This document shows positions 6,322-15,250 of a stretch of DNA of 64,000 nucleotides, one piece after another. The notes beneath the pieces were generated by a model that saw only the letters and a list, made by a program, of their open reading frames with translations, made no database searches and was not told the origin of the DNA. Position 1 is the stretch's first letter. Every line of letters begins with the position of its first letter. This stretch comes from CAZYVU01 sp964651435 (lineage in GTDB: Bacteria > Desulfobacterota > Syntrophorhabdia > Syntrophorhabdales > CAYQXL01): positions 1 through 64,000 of the forward strand of contig CAZYVU010000011.1 of assembly GCA_964651435.1 (NCBI GenBank), given 5' to 3'. Made by a program: the position numbers and the translations under genes.

Positions 6322-8507
6322 ACGATAGGGGCGGACAAGAGGGCGGCTTGCTGCGAAGGCTCTTCAGGCCCACCCTGCAGAAACGGGTGCTCTTCTTCGT
6401 CATGAGCGACGGGGCCCTCATATGCCTCTCTTTGTTCATATCATTCCTCATCCACTTCGATTTCAGCGGCGACGTGAGCTATGCATCGGTGATTCTCGAG
6501 GTGCTGCCCTATTTTCTGGTGGCCAAGCTGGGGGCTTTTGCCGTCTTCCGGGTCTATCGGGCCACGTGGCGGTATATCGGGATCAATGACCTGGCCAACA
6601 TCGTTCTTGCCGTGGTGTTTGCCGAGCTGGCCTTGCTCGCCGTCAGCGTGCCCAACTCCATTTTGCCTCCCCTGGGCATTACGGGGTTTCCCAAGCGAGC
6701 GCTTTTCGTCGACGGGGCGATCACGCTCTGTCTCGTAGGCGGGCTTCGCGTGTCCAAACGTCTGTTCCTCGAAGTGATTCGAGAAAGACGGCCGCTCAGG
6801 AAGGGCGCGGCCACGGCTATCCTGGGCGCCGGCGACACGGGTGAGATGATCCTTCGGGACATGATACGGAACCATTACGAACGGTTCTATCCTGTCGGCT
6901 TTCTTGATGACGACCGCCGGAAGCATGGCGCGTACATCCACGGCATAAAGGTTCTCGGCGCCATGGACGATCTTCCGCGTATCATGTCGAGGCACGCCAT
7001 AGAGGCGGTCATTGTCGCGATCCCCACGCTGAACCACCAACGTCTGAAGGGCATCTACGAGATGGCGAAGAAGCTGAAGGTGTCGACGATCAAGATCGTG
7101 CCGCGTATGTACGATTTTACCAAGCCTGACATCAACCTGAAGACCCTGGAGGACATTTCCATAGAGGACCTCATAGGCAGGCAGTCTGTGCAGGTAAACT
7201 ATGACAAGATCAAGCAGTTTTTGGCCGGAAAGTCCGTTCTTATTACCGGGGCGGGGGGTTCCATCGGTTCTGAGATTGTGGCCCAGGTGTGCTTCTTTTC
7301 CCCTGCCAGGGTTGCCCTTCTCGATATCGATGAGACTGAGCTTCACGATCTCGATTTGAGGCTGAAGCGGGTTCATCCCGAGCTGACCGGTACCATCATG
7401 CCCGTTGTCGGCGATGTGCGGGACAGCGCCAGAATGGACGAGATATTTTCCGAATTCAAGCCCGACATCGTTTTTCATGCCGCCGCCTACAAGCATGTGC
7501 CGCTCATGGAGTCGAACCCAAAAGAGGCGGTGAAGGTCAACGTGTTTGGTACCTATGCCCTCGTTCAGGCCTGCCTGGCCCACGGAGCTGAGCGCTTCAT
7601 CATGATTTCGACGGACAAGGCGGTGCGGCCCACGAGCGTCATGGGTGCAACGAAGCGGATTGCCGAGTATATCTGCCGAGCGTATAACGAAGAGTCAAGA
7701 GTCAAGAGTGAGGAGTTCGGAGTTCGGAGTTCGGAGTTCGGAGGAGAGGGGAAAGAGGAGTCAAGAGTCAAGAGTCAAGAGTCAGAAGTGAGGAGTTCGG
7801 AGTTCGGAGTTCGGAGTTCGGAGTTCGGAGGAGAGGGGAAAGAGGAGTCAAGAGTCAAGAGTCAAGAGTCAGAAGTGAGGAGTTCGGAGTTCGGAGTTCA
7901 AAGTGCAAAGTTCAAGGTGCAAAGTGAGCAATTCAAAATTCAAAATTCAAAATCCAAAATCCAAAATGAGGGTTCTTCCACGCGATTTATCAGCGTGAGA
8001 TTCGGCAACGTCTTCGGGAGCAGGGGGAGCGTTCTTCCCATCTTCCTCAACCAGTTGAAGCACGGCGGGCCGCTTACGGTGACGGACAGAGAGATGAAGC
8101 GGTATTTCATGACCATACCGGAGGCGGTGAGTCTGGTGCTGCAGGCTTCCACGATGGGCAACGGGGGCGAGGTCTTTGTGCTCGACATGGGAGAACCGGT
8201 GAAGATCGTTGAGCTTGCCGAAGAGCTGATCCGCATTCACGGTCTTGAGCCCTACGAGGATATCGACATCGCATTCACGGGGCTTAGGCCCGGCGAAAAA
8301 CTCTTCGAGGAGATCCTGACGGCCGAGGAGGGGACGGAGGCGAGCCTTCACCAGAAGGTGTTTGTCGCCCGCAACAGCGGGTGTCATTCGAGAGAGGAGA
8401 TAGCCGCCATGCTCGATGACTTTCAAGGGGCCCTGGAGCTCGGGCAGGGGCAGGGCCAGGAACAGATCCGTTCGATCTTGAGAAAATACGTTGTTCACTA
8501 CTCGTAG
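6318..8507 (+). CDS. pglF: PglF/WbpM-type UDP-GlcNAc 4,6-dehydratase with repeat insertion
   Basis: 729 residues from ATG 6318, which overlaps the pglE stop. Four N-terminal membrane helices (about 25-150) lead to a CoA-binding-like Rossmann domain (ILGAGDTGEM) and an SDR domain beginning GKSVLITGAGGSIGSE. The catalytic segment STDKAVRPTSVMGATKR has Met in place of the usual SDR Tyr, typical of this inverting/retaining 4,6-dehydratase group. About 97 repeat-encoded residues (457-554) lie between the MGATKR helix and RFGNVFGSRGSV. Without them the length (about 632) fits the family. It supplies the first step of bacillosamine synthesis. Confidence 0.9.
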   Translation: MNDRGGQEGGLLRRLFRPTLQKRVLFFVMSDGALICLSLFISFLIHFDFSGDVSYASVILEVLPYFLVAKLGAFAVFRVYRATWRYIGINDLANIVLAVVFAELALLAVSVPNSILPPLGITGFPKRALFVDGAITLCLVGGLRVSKRLFLEVIRERRPLRKGAATAILGAGDTGEMILRDMIRNHYERFYPVGFLDDDRRKHGAYIHGIKVLGAMDDLPRIMSRHAIEAVIVAIPTLNHQRLKGIYEMAKKLKVSTIKIVPRMYDFTKPDINLKTLEDISIEDLIGRQSVQVNYDKIKQFLAGKSVLITGAGGSIGSEIVAQVCFFSPARVALLDIDETELHDLDLRLKRVHPELTGTIMPVVGDVRDSARMDEIFSEFKPDIVFHAAAYKHVPLMESNPKEAVKVNVFGTYALVQACLAHGAERFIMISTDKAVRPTSVMGATKRIAEYICRAYNEESRVKSEEFGVRSSEFGGEGKEESRVKSQESEVRSSEFGVRSSEFGGEGKEESRVKSQESEVRSSEFGVQSAKFKVQSEQFKIQNSKSKIQNEGSSTRFISVRFGNVFGSRGSVLPIFLNQLKHGGPLTVTDREMKRYFMTIPEAVSLVLQASTMGNGGEVFVLDMGEPVKIVELAEELIRIHGLEPYEDIDIAFTGLRPGEKLFEEILTAEEGTEASLHQKVFVARNSGCHSREEIAAMLDDFQGALELGQGQGQEQIRSILRKYVVHYS
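7687..7976 (+). repeat. Heptanucleotide repeat tract inside pglF
   Basis: AGAGTCA heptamers (7690-7708, 7758-7785, 7845-7873) alternate with GAGTTCG heptamers (7711-7742, 7793-7828, 7880-7900). A longer unit of about 87 bp, including GGAGAGGGGAAAGAGGAGTC, is repeated twice. The tract ends in AAAATTC/AAAATCC heptamers (7930-7966). The reading frame stays open throughout and yields SSEFGVR-like heptapeptides. The AAAATTC part is in the orientation that avoids the TGA present on its complement. Confidence 0.9.
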
Positions 8508-8623
8508 GGAGCGCTGCGCAAGTTCGGGGTGTAGAGTTCGGAGAGGGGCGGCCGTGAATCGTGCATCGGAGAAACGGAGAGAGGGAGAAACGGGGAATGT
8601 CAGCATACTATGGAGGAATGTCA

Positions 8624-9154
8624 ATGAAAGCCGCTGTGGGAAAATGGTGCTGTCTCGCAAGCCTCTTTGCGCTTCTGGTTAACGTTGCCGTAGCCGCCGC
8701 CGCCGATTCGGACTGGAACCGGAGAACTCTTGCGGGCATCCAGGGCGTGTACGTCATCATCGAAGAACTTCAGCCGAACATCCAGCGGTACGCCCCCAAG
8801 GCCAATCTTACCACGGAGCAGCTCAGGAAAGACGTGGAGGCCAAGCTCAAGAAAGGGGGCATTCGCATTCTGGCCCAGGACGAATGGCTGAAGACGAAAG
8901 GACGGCCGACCCTTTATGTGAACATCAACACACACGCGTTTGAAAAGTACAGCTATGCGTACGATATCAGGCTTGAGTTTCAACAGGTGGTCCAGATGGA
9001 GGCCAACGCCACGGTAAGGCTCCTCACGGACACCTGGTCGATCAGCCAGACGGGGGCCTTCAATATCGGCTCACTGCAAACCGTGAAGACCCAACTGGGC
9101 GTCCTCGTCGACAGGTTTGTAGAGGCATACCTTACCGCGAACAAGAGACAATAG
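8624..9154 (+). CDS. Small exported protein of unknown function
   Basis: 176 residues from ATG 8624, placed 7 bp after GGAGG (8612-8616); an ATG at 8618 is too close to it. Residues 1-28 form a signal peptide (hydrophobic CCLASLFALLVNVAVAAAA). The mature part (WNRRTLAGIQGVYVIIEELQ...) alternates short strands and helices and ends with a helix carrying LVDRFVEAYL. I do not recognise a named family. It sits between the pgl operon and gspG and may belong to the secretion operon, but that is only positional. The 8508-8623 gap has degenerate heptamer sequence (GAGTTCGGAGAGG). Confidence 0.75.
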   Translation: MKAAVGKWCCLASLFALLVNVAVAAAADSDWNRRTLAGIQGVYVIIEELQPNIQRYAPKANLTTEQLRKDVEAKLKKGGIRILAQDEWLKTKGRPTLYVNINTHAFEKYSYAYDIRLEFQQVVQMEANATVRLLTDTWSISQTGAFNIGSLQTVKTQLGVLVDRFVEAYLTANKRQ

Positions 9155-9236
9155 ACAGAACGACGGTGCCGTTTTTTACATTGAAGGCGCCATGGTGTAC
9201 AATGAGACCGGTGGACAACAGATGAATGGAGGGCCC

Positions 9237-9638
9237 ATGAAGACAGGAAAAAAGGGTCAGCGGGGTTTTACGCTGATCGAAATCATGATCGTTATCGCCA
9301 TCATTGGCCTCATCGCCTCCCTTATCATGCCGAACCTCCTGGGGCGATATGAGAAGTCGAAGGAGGAGGTAACGAGGGCTCAGGTCGAAATGCTGTCGTC
9401 GGCCGTGCAGGCATTCATTGTCGACGTGGGCCGCTGCCCTACAGCCCTCAATGAGCTGATCGCAGTGACAGGGACGGACCCCAAGTGGCGCGGTCCATAC
9501 CTTTCCAAAAAAGAGATTCCCATGGACGCCTGGGGGAAGGAGTACCAGTACAAGTGTCCGGGGGAGAACGGGCCCTTTGACCTCTACTCGTTTGGCCCCA
9601 ACGGCAAACTCGACGAGAAATCCCTCAAGAACTGGTAA
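9237..9638 (+). CDS. gspG: Type II secretion major pseudopilin GspG
   Basis: 133 residues. The prepilin leader ends at the peptidase site in KGQRGFTLIEIMIVIAII, with Glu at +5. The C-terminal part WRGPYLSKKEIPMDAWGKEY and YSFGPNGKLD is diagnostic of GspG, including its calcium-binding loop. GspG polymerises into the periplasmic pseudopilus that pushes substrates through the GspD secretin. ATG 9237 follows GGAGGG; ATG 9222 is an alternative adding five residues. It is the first gene of an 11-gene T2SS run. Confidence 0.92.
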   Translation: MKTGKKGQRGFTLIEIMIVIAIIGLIASLIMPNLLGRYEKSKEEVTRAQVEMLSSAVQAFIVDVGRCPTALNELIAVTGTDPKWRGPYLSKKEIPMDAWGKEYQYKCPGENGPFDLYSFGPNGKLDEKSLKNW

Positions 9639-9640
9639 TA

Positions 9641-11329
9641 ATGCGCATCGGGGAGGTTCTCAGAGATCTTTACGGCGTGAGCGCCGAAGACGTAGCCCGG
9701 GCTCTCGATATCCAGCGGGAGCTGGGGGGCTACGTGGGGCAGATCCTTATGCAGATTGGCTCCATCACAGAGCGGCAGCTCTACCACGCCCTTTCCGTCC
9801 AGCTCGACATCCCCCAGTTTGACAGGGAAACCTTTACGGGGGAGGTGGCCGTTGACGACCTGGTCTCGTATTTCAACGGAAAGATAGACCTGGCCTACCT
9901 GCTGGGCTGCCGCTACGTTCCCATCGGCATCGACGGTGATTCCCGCCTCATCACCTTCGTTACCTCCGATCCGCTCAATGGGCCCGCCAGGGACTATCTG
10001 GCGAGGCACGTCGATTACCGCTACCAGCTTCTTTTGGGTACGGACCGGGTTGTGGCTGAATTTGCCCGCTATTTCGCCACAGCGACGGCAGGCGATGCGG
10101 CAATTCTTCAGGTGGAGGAGAACCCTGAGCGGTTGAGGGATATGGCCTTTGAGGCCCCTATCATCAAGTACCTGAACGACCTCGCCAGCCGGGCCGTAGA
10201 GCTGAACGCCTCGGACATTCATTTTGAGCCGGGCGAAAGCCAGTACCGGATCCGGTACCGCATCGACGGCGTGCTCCACGATATCGATGCCGTTACAGAG
10301 GACTTCTTTCTGGCCATTGTATCCCGCATCAAGCTTCTGTCGGGCCTCGATATCGCTGAGAAGAGGCTTCCCCAGGACGGGAAATTTTCGACGAGGGTGG
10401 GCTCGACGCAGATCGACATACGCGTATCCACCATACCCATCGCAAGGGGTGAAGACGTTGTCATCAGGCTGCTGTACAGGGGAAAGCTGAGCTTCGACCT
10501 CAGGACGCTGGGGCTCATGGAGGACCACTACGAGATTATCAGGCGGATGATCTCGAGGCCCGACGGCATGATACTGGTCACGGGCCCTACAGGCTCCGGC
10601 AAAACGACAACGCTCTACTCGGTGCTGAGCACGTTGAACGGCAGCGAGAGAAAGATCATCACCATTGAAGACCCCGTCGAGTATCAGCTTGAAGGCCTAA
10701 GCCAGATACAGGTAAAGCACGAGATAGGGTTTGACTTCGCCAACGCCCTGCGGTCCATCCTGCGGCACGACCCGGATATCATCATGGTGGGCGAGATCAG
10801 GGACAAGGAAACGGCGCAGATCTCCATTCAGTCGGCCCTGACGGGCCACCTCGTTCTGTCGACGCTTCATACGAACGATGCGCCGAGCACCCTTTTCCGC
10901 CTTCTTGACATGGGCGTGGAGGATTACCTGATCAACGCCTCCGTCATCGGCGTGGTGGCCCAGAGGATAATCCGCCAGAACTGCCCTTACTGCACGGTGG
11001 ACGAGGAGCTTCCGGAAAGCGTCATACGGCAGCACAACCTTGACGCGCTCTACGAAAAATTCGGTTCTTCCGTTCGTATCAACCGCGGCTTCAAGGTGGG
11101 AAAGGGTTGCAAGCAGTGTGCCGGCACGGGCTTCAGAGGTCGTATCGCCGTGTTCGAGCTCTTTGAGCACGACGAAGATCTCAAGGAAACCTTCGTCAGA
11201 AGCGTGTCCCTGGCATCCATCGCGTCGGGCCTTCGTGACCGGCCCTATTTCCGCACGCTCCGGGAGGACGGTCTGTTAAAGGTGCTGGACGGCCGAACGA
11301 CCATCCGCGAGGTGTTGAGGGTAACGTAA
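9641..11329 (+). CDS. gspE: Type II secretion ATPase GspE
   Basis: 562 residues. An MshEN/GspE N-terminal domain (about 1-150) precedes the ATPase. Walker A GPTGSGKTTTLYS is near residue 313, the Asp box is IEDPVEYQL, Walker B is VGEIRDKETAQ, and the His box is TLHTNDAPS. The zinc-binding tetracysteine is CPYC (about 447) plus CKQC (about 490). It is a hexameric cytoplasmic motor driving pseudopilus assembly. It starts 2 bp after gspG and its stop abuts the GTG of gspF. Confidence 0.95.
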   Translation: MRIGEVLRDLYGVSAEDVARALDIQRELGGYVGQILMQIGSITERQLYHALSVQLDIPQFDRETFTGEVAVDDLVSYFNGKIDLAYLLGCRYVPIGIDGDSRLITFVTSDPLNGPARDYLARHVDYRYQLLLGTDRVVAEFARYFATATAGDAAILQVEENPERLRDMAFEAPIIKYLNDLASRAVELNASDIHFEPGESQYRIRYRIDGVLHDIDAVTEDFFLAIVSRIKLLSGLDIAEKRLPQDGKFSTRVGSTQIDIRVSTIPIARGEDVVIRLLYRGKLSFDLRTLGLMEDHYEIIRRMISRPDGMILVTGPTGSGKTTTLYSVLSTLNGSERKIITIEDPVEYQLEGLSQIQVKHEIGFDFANALRSILRHDPDIIMVGEIRDKETAQISIQSALTGHLVLSTLHTNDAPSTLFRLLDMGVEDYLINASVIGVVAQRIIRQNCPYCTVDEELPESVIRQHNLDALYEKFGSSVRINRGFKVGKGCKQCAGTGFRGRIAVFELFEHDEDLKETFVRSVSLASIASGLRDRPYFRTLREDGLLKVLDGRTTIREVLRVT

Positions 11330-12529
11330 GTGGAATTCGAGTACCTTTCCATCGACGCAGCCGGGAAGGAGTTCAAGGGAAGCCTGTCCTCCCCCGACCT
11401 TCACAACGCCCGGGCCAAGCTCCGGGAGATGGGGCTCACGGTCATCGAGCTCAGGGAGAGAAAGGCCGCCTCGGCCCGGCGGGTCTTCGGCGGCAAAGAC
11501 ATCACCGATACGGACCTCTACAACCTCTTTAAAGAGCTTAAGGTCCTCGCCGCTTCGGGCATCAACATCGACAAGGCCTTGAGCCTTCTCATCGGGTCGA
11601 CGGCGAAGCCGCTTCTCAAGAGGGCCCTGGAGGAGGTGCTGCGTGACATAAAAGGAGGCAAATCGCTCGCCAAGGCCTTTGAGGACACAGGCAGATTTAC
11701 CCCCCTGGCCGTGGTCATGCTCAGGGTCGGGGAAGGCGTGGGAGACCTCCGGTCTGCCTTTGAGAACATATCGGACTACCTGGGTTTTCAGATCAAGTTC
11801 AGGAGTGAGGTTCGCAATGCCATGGCCTACCCGTCTTTCCTGGTTATGGCAAGCGTCGTCGTCCTCATCGTTATCTTCAAGTTCATCATCCCCAGGTTTT
11901 TCAGCATCTTCGGCCAGAATACCCAGACCCTGCCCGTCGTTGCCCGATGGCTGTACGGCGTGAGCCAGCTCCTGAGCGGATGGAGCCTTGTCGTCATACT
12001 GGCGCTTGCGGCGGCGGCCGTCGTCCTAGTACGCCGGGCGGGAACAAGAAAGGTGCGGGACGCTATACGGGACAGGCTTTTTAGGGTCCCATTTCTGAGC
12101 GGGCTGATCCTGAACCTCGAACTCTCCAGGTTTGCATACTCCATGCATACGATGCTGAAGAGCGGCGTAGAGTTTATCCATGCCCTGAAGCTGTCGAGAG
12201 AGGTGATTCAGAACCGCTTTATAGCGGCAGAGATCGAGCGTACCATCCCTCAGGTGAAGGAGGGCAGGGGGATCGCTGAGGCCTTTTCCCGCGTCAGCTT
12301 CATCCCGCCCATCATGGTGAGCATGCTCGCCGTCGGCGAGGCCAGTGGAAACCTAAAGGACATCTTCTACGAGATCCACGCCGCATCAGACGAGAAGTTC
12401 AAGAATTCCATGAAGCGGGTGCTCGTGCTCGTGGAGCCCATTATCATCGTTCTCATGGGTGTTGTGGTAGGCGTAATCGTCATCTCGCTCATCCTCACCG
12501 TCATGAACGTGGGAAGCATAAAGTTGTGA
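11330..12529 (+). CDS. gspF: Type II secretion inner-membrane platform protein GspF
   Basis: 399 residues, normal for GspF. Two T2SSF domains (about 65-190 and 270-390) each end in a membrane helix, with three long hydrophobic segments in total (near 170-195, 220-240, 370-392). Family features include LKVLAASGINIDKAL, VMLRVGEGVGDL and the paired SMLAVGEASGNL. It couples GspE to the pseudopilus. The start is GTG 11330, directly after the gspE stop. A 234-bp repeat-filled gap follows before gspH, the only break in an otherwise tight operon. Confidence 0.93.
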   Translation: MEFEYLSIDAAGKEFKGSLSSPDLHNARAKLREMGLTVIELRERKAASARRVFGGKDITDTDLYNLFKELKVLAASGINIDKALSLLIGSTAKPLLKRALEEVLRDIKGGKSLAKAFEDTGRFTPLAVVMLRVGEGVGDLRSAFENISDYLGFQIKFRSEVRNAMAYPSFLVMASVVVLIVIFKFIIPRFFSIFGQNTQTLPVVARWLYGVSQLLSGWSLVVILALAAAAVVLVRRAGTRKVRDAIRDRLFRVPFLSGLILNLELSRFAYSMHTMLKSGVEFIHALKLSREVIQNRFIAAEIERTIPQVKEGRGIAEAFSRVSFIPPIMVSMLAVGEASGNLKDIFYEIHAASDEKFKNSMKRVLVLVEPIIIVLMGVVVGVIVISLILTVMNVGSIKL

Positions 12530-12534
12530 AAAAG

Positions 12535-12845
12535 TGTTGGGTTTTGAGTTATAAGTTTTGAGTTGAAAGGCAAAAGGCCATAGAGACAGAGAGAAGTTAA
12601 AGCGAATTTTGGATTTTGGATTATGGATTTTGAATTGAAAGAGGCAGAAAACCTTAAATCTGAAATTTGTAATTTCAAATTGACAAAGATGAAAGCTACA
12701 AGGGACAGTGAGAAGTGAAAAGTGAGAAGTGAAAAGTTAAAAGTGAAAAGTTAAAAGTGAGAAGTGAGAAGAGCAGGCGAATTATGGATTTTGGATTTTG
12801 GATTGAACTCAAAACTCAAAACTCAAAACCTAAAACTCAAGACTA
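12535..12845. repeat. Mixed heptamer repeat array between gspF and gspH
   Basis: Successive tracts: GGGTTTTGAGTTATAAGT units (12539-12565, inverse of the CAAAACT type), TTTTGGA heptamers (12603-12640), AAAAGTGAGAAGTG/AAAAGTTAAAAGTG units (12708-12772), a second TTTTGGA tract (12781-12806) and CAAAACT heptamers (12806-12842). The last part runs into the coding sequence of gspH. The noncoding portion (12530-12763) shows no promoter or terminator I can identify. Confidence 0.88.
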
Positions 12846-13261
12846 CGCAGTCGGCGCTCAACGCTTCAGTCGCGGGCTTTACCCTCATCGAGATCACCAT
12901 CGTCGTTGCCATCATCGGACTGATGCTGACCGTTGCCCTGCCCGTCTCGTACCGCATGCTGCAGTCATACCAGAATTCGCTGGAGGCGCAAAGGGTTTTG
13001 ACGGCCATCTCGGCTGTACGGCGGGAGGCCTTCCTCTACAGCGATGAGCGGCAAGTAGACGCGCAAAACGGACATCTTCTCATCAACGGCAAAAAGGTGG
13101 AGGTCTTCAAGGATATTTCCATAGCGAGCGATGGACCCATCACCTTTTATCGGAACGGTACCACGTCCGGCGGAAAGTTGCGGCTACGACTCAGGGACGA
13201 TGCATTCGCCATCGAGATTGTGGGGCCTAAGGGCGACCTTCGGCTGAACCGCGGCGGATGA
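12764..13261 (+). CDS. gspH: Type II secretion minor pseudopilin, GspH-like
   Basis: 165 residues if started at GTG 12764. The pseudopilin core begins at the peptidase site VAGFTLIEITIVVAIIGL (Glu at +5), followed by a GspH/FimT-type soluble domain (FLYSDERQVDAQNGHLLING...). The first 35 residues before the cleavage site are mostly translated heptamer repeats (ILDFGLNSKLKTQNLKLK), far longer than the usual 6-15-residue leader. No convincing ribosome site is present, and TTG codons within the tract (12791, 12803) are alternative starts. The mature protein is unaffected, because the leader is removed by the prepilin peptidase. Confidence 0.82.
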   Translation: MRRAGELWILDFGLNSKLKTQNLKLKTTQSALNASVAGFTLIEITIVVAIIGLMLTVALPVSYRMLQSYQNSLEAQRVLTAISAVRREAFLYSDERQVDAQNGHLLINGKKVEVFKDISIASDGPITFYRNGTTSGGKLRLRLRDDAFAIEIVGPKGDLRLNRGG

Positions 13262-13267
13262 CGGGAG

Positions 13268-13687
13268 ATGAGCCTCAGGGACAAAAAAGGCTTTCTGCTC
13301 ATCGACACGCTCATCGCAGGCCTCATCATCACGGCGAGCATTGCCGCTACGATGTATCTTTTCCGGGTGGGGCTCGAGAACCTCGGCCGGGCCAACGATG
13401 CCAACATGCTGTCGTCGAAGGTGCCCACCATCGTCCACATGGCCCGGATGGTCGATCCGAGCCTGCAGGAGGGCAAAGAGGACCTTGGAGACGGCGTTTC
13501 GGGCAAGTGGCAGATAGCCCTTGTAAACCGAAGGCAGATTCAGCTCGAAAAAGACGTGGGGGCAACCGACGCCATCGAGACTTCGCTCTACAAGGTAACG
13601 TTTACCCTCTCCTACAAAGGAGCTTTGCGAACCTATGAGATATTTTCGCTGCGCTGGAAGAAGGTCAGGGGACAGACGAAGGCATAG
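13268..13687 (+). CDS. gspI: Type II secretion minor pseudopilin, GspI-like
   Basis: 139 residues, with a short leader and cleavage site KKGFLLIDTLIAGLIITASI. Position +5 of the mature protein is Asp where nearly all pseudopilins except GspK have Glu. The soluble part is small and has a final FTLSYKGALRTYEIFSLRW strand pattern. By position between gspH and gspJ and by size it is GspI, which forms the pseudopilus tip with GspJ and GspK. Its end overlaps gspJ by 53 bp. Confidence 0.8.
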   Translation: MSLRDKKGFLLIDTLIAGLIITASIAATMYLFRVGLENLGRANDANMLSSKVPTIVHMARMVDPSLQEGKEDLGDGVSGKWQIALVNRRQIQLEKDVGATDAIETSLYKVTFTLSYKGALRTYEIFSLRWKKVRGQTKA

Positions 13688-14339
13688 GGCTTCCCCCGGC
13701 TATACCATCATCGAGGTGCTCATATCGGTGGCCATCTTCAGCGCCGTGGTGACCCTCGCCTGCGCAGCCCTTGACCAGGGCTTGAAGCAATACCAGAGGG
13801 TGGCGGAGAAGGGCGTCAACTTCTGGGACAACGCCAAGCTGCTCTGGATTTCCAAGAGCTTCAGCTCTACCATGGATTACCTCGTGGAGACGAAGAGCGC
13901 CGGCATCTATCCGTATTTCAATGGAACACAAGAAATGGTATCCTTTGTGACGGCCTCGCCCTTTGCCTCCGATACGCCTGTCGTGGCGTGGATACGCAAG
14001 GAAGAGGATGGGAACGGGAACATCTCTCTTGTCTATTATGAGCTTCCCGTACAGACGATGAAGGTGGAGGATATCGAAAAGGCATACATTTTTGAGGATT
14101 ACAAGGCCGGAAAGTCGGCTGTCATCCTCAGTCAGATCACCGACCTGGAGTACAATTTTTACGGATACGACGCAAAGGGCGCTGAGCTCCGATGGGCAAG
14201 CACCTACGAAGGGGCAAGGACCAAGAGACTACCTGCGGCCGTAACAATTACATATACGGATCTCCAAACAGGTGGTCGGAGGCAGCTCTTTTTTGGCATA
14301 AACACGGTCACGAATATAAGGACCGAAAACTTTGGGTAG
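13635..14339 (+). CDS. gspJ: Type II secretion minor pseudopilin, GspJ-like
   Basis: 234 residues. An Arg-rich leader precedes the site SPGYTIIEVLISVAIF (Glu at +5). The size, the N-terminal helix and the mixed beta C-terminal domain (RWASTYEGARTKRLPAAVTI, an ending common to GspJ) support the call. ATG 13635 gives a 53-bp overlap with gspI; no better start exists before the cleavage site. Its end overlaps gspK by 8 bp. Confidence 0.85.
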   Translation: MRYFRCAGRRSGDRRRHRASPGYTIIEVLISVAIFSAVVTLACAALDQGLKQYQRVAEKGVNFWDNAKLLWISKSFSSTMDYLVETKSAGIYPYFNGTQEMVSFVTASPFASDTPVVAWIRKEEDGNGNISLVYYELPVQTMKVEDIEKAYIFEDYKAGKSAVILSQITDLEYNFYGYDAKGAELRWASTYEGARTKRLPAAVTITYTDLQTGGRRQLFFGINTVTNIRTENFG

Positions 14340-15249
14340 CTTGACGGGCAACGATAGGGGCTCGGCGACACTGTTGAGCATTTTTCTGGCCTCCATCATT
14401 ATCACGGTGGGCGTGGGCTTCAACTGGTATGTTCGGGAGCACCTGAAGGCTGCCGAAGGGTTCCGGCTCAAGACAGACGCCATGGCCGGTGCATACTCGG
14501 CCTTCGACAAGGTCGTCTACGCCCTGGCGGCAGATTTGCCGTCGGGCAGGGTGTGGCGCCTCCAGGACGTGCAGACACTTGGCGTTCAGGAGGTCCTGCT
14601 CACCGGAGATCCTGTTGGGTTGCCGGGCAATACGGAAGTTTCCATCCGTGACGGCAGCAGCTTCGTGACGCTCCAGCCCGAGAACGCAGACGTGTTGAGA
14701 AGGCTTGTGGCGAATGCAGCGGGCAAGGACCCGGCGGAATTTATCGACAGCTATCTGGACTGGATCGACACCGATTCGCTGGTGAGGCTTAACGGGGCCG
14801 AGCAGGGCTATTACCGAACGATCGGTGCCACCGTTATGCCTCGTAATGGACCGATACAGTACAAGGAGGAACTGCTTTTTATCCGTGGGATGGACAAGGA
14901 AACGTACAAGAAGATAGAGCCTTACATCTCCGTTCTTCCGCCGGGTGGTTTCAACCCCAATACGTCCCCCGTCCCTGTGGCGAGGGCATTCCTCAATATG
15001 GATGAGGGAAAAGCAAAAGAGCTCGTTCAATTTGCCGGAAAAAACATACTTAGATCGGCCAACGATGTCGGAACGGCTACGGGTACCTTTGTGCCAGGCA
15101 TGGCCGATATGGAGTTTACGGCGGCGCCCTACCTGGAGGTAACGGTGAAGGGCGGCAATAAGCCGGGATACTACCGGATACACGCCGGCGTAGACATATC
15201 CAAGAATCAGGAAGGCCCGTACTCGATCATCTTTTGGAGAGAGGACTGA
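14332..15249 (+). CDS. gspK: Type II secretion minor pseudopilin GspK
   Basis: 305 residues. The peptidase site DRGSATLLSIFLASIIIT lacks Glu at +5, which is normal for GspK. The large periplasmic domain includes the SAM-like helical part (AGKDPAEFIDSYLDWIDTDS) and RTIGATVMPRNGPIQYKEEL typical of GspK. TTG 14332 overlaps gspJ; TTG 14341 is an equally possible start. GspK caps the pseudopilus with GspI and GspJ. Confidence 0.88.
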   Translation: MGSLTGNDRGSATLLSIFLASIIITVGVGFNWYVREHLKAAEGFRLKTDAMAGAYSAFDKVVYALAADLPSGRVWRLQDVQTLGVQEVLLTGDPVGLPGNTEVSIRDGSSFVTLQPENADVLRRLVANAAGKDPAEFIDSYLDWIDTDSLVRLNGAEQGYYRTIGATVMPRNGPIQYKEELLFIRGMDKETYKKIEPYISVLPPGGFNPNTSPVPVARAFLNMDEGKAKELVQFAGKNILRSANDVGTATGTFVPGMADMEFTAAPYLEVTVKGGNKPGYYRIHAGVDISKNQEGPYSIIFWRED

Positions 15250-15250
15250 T

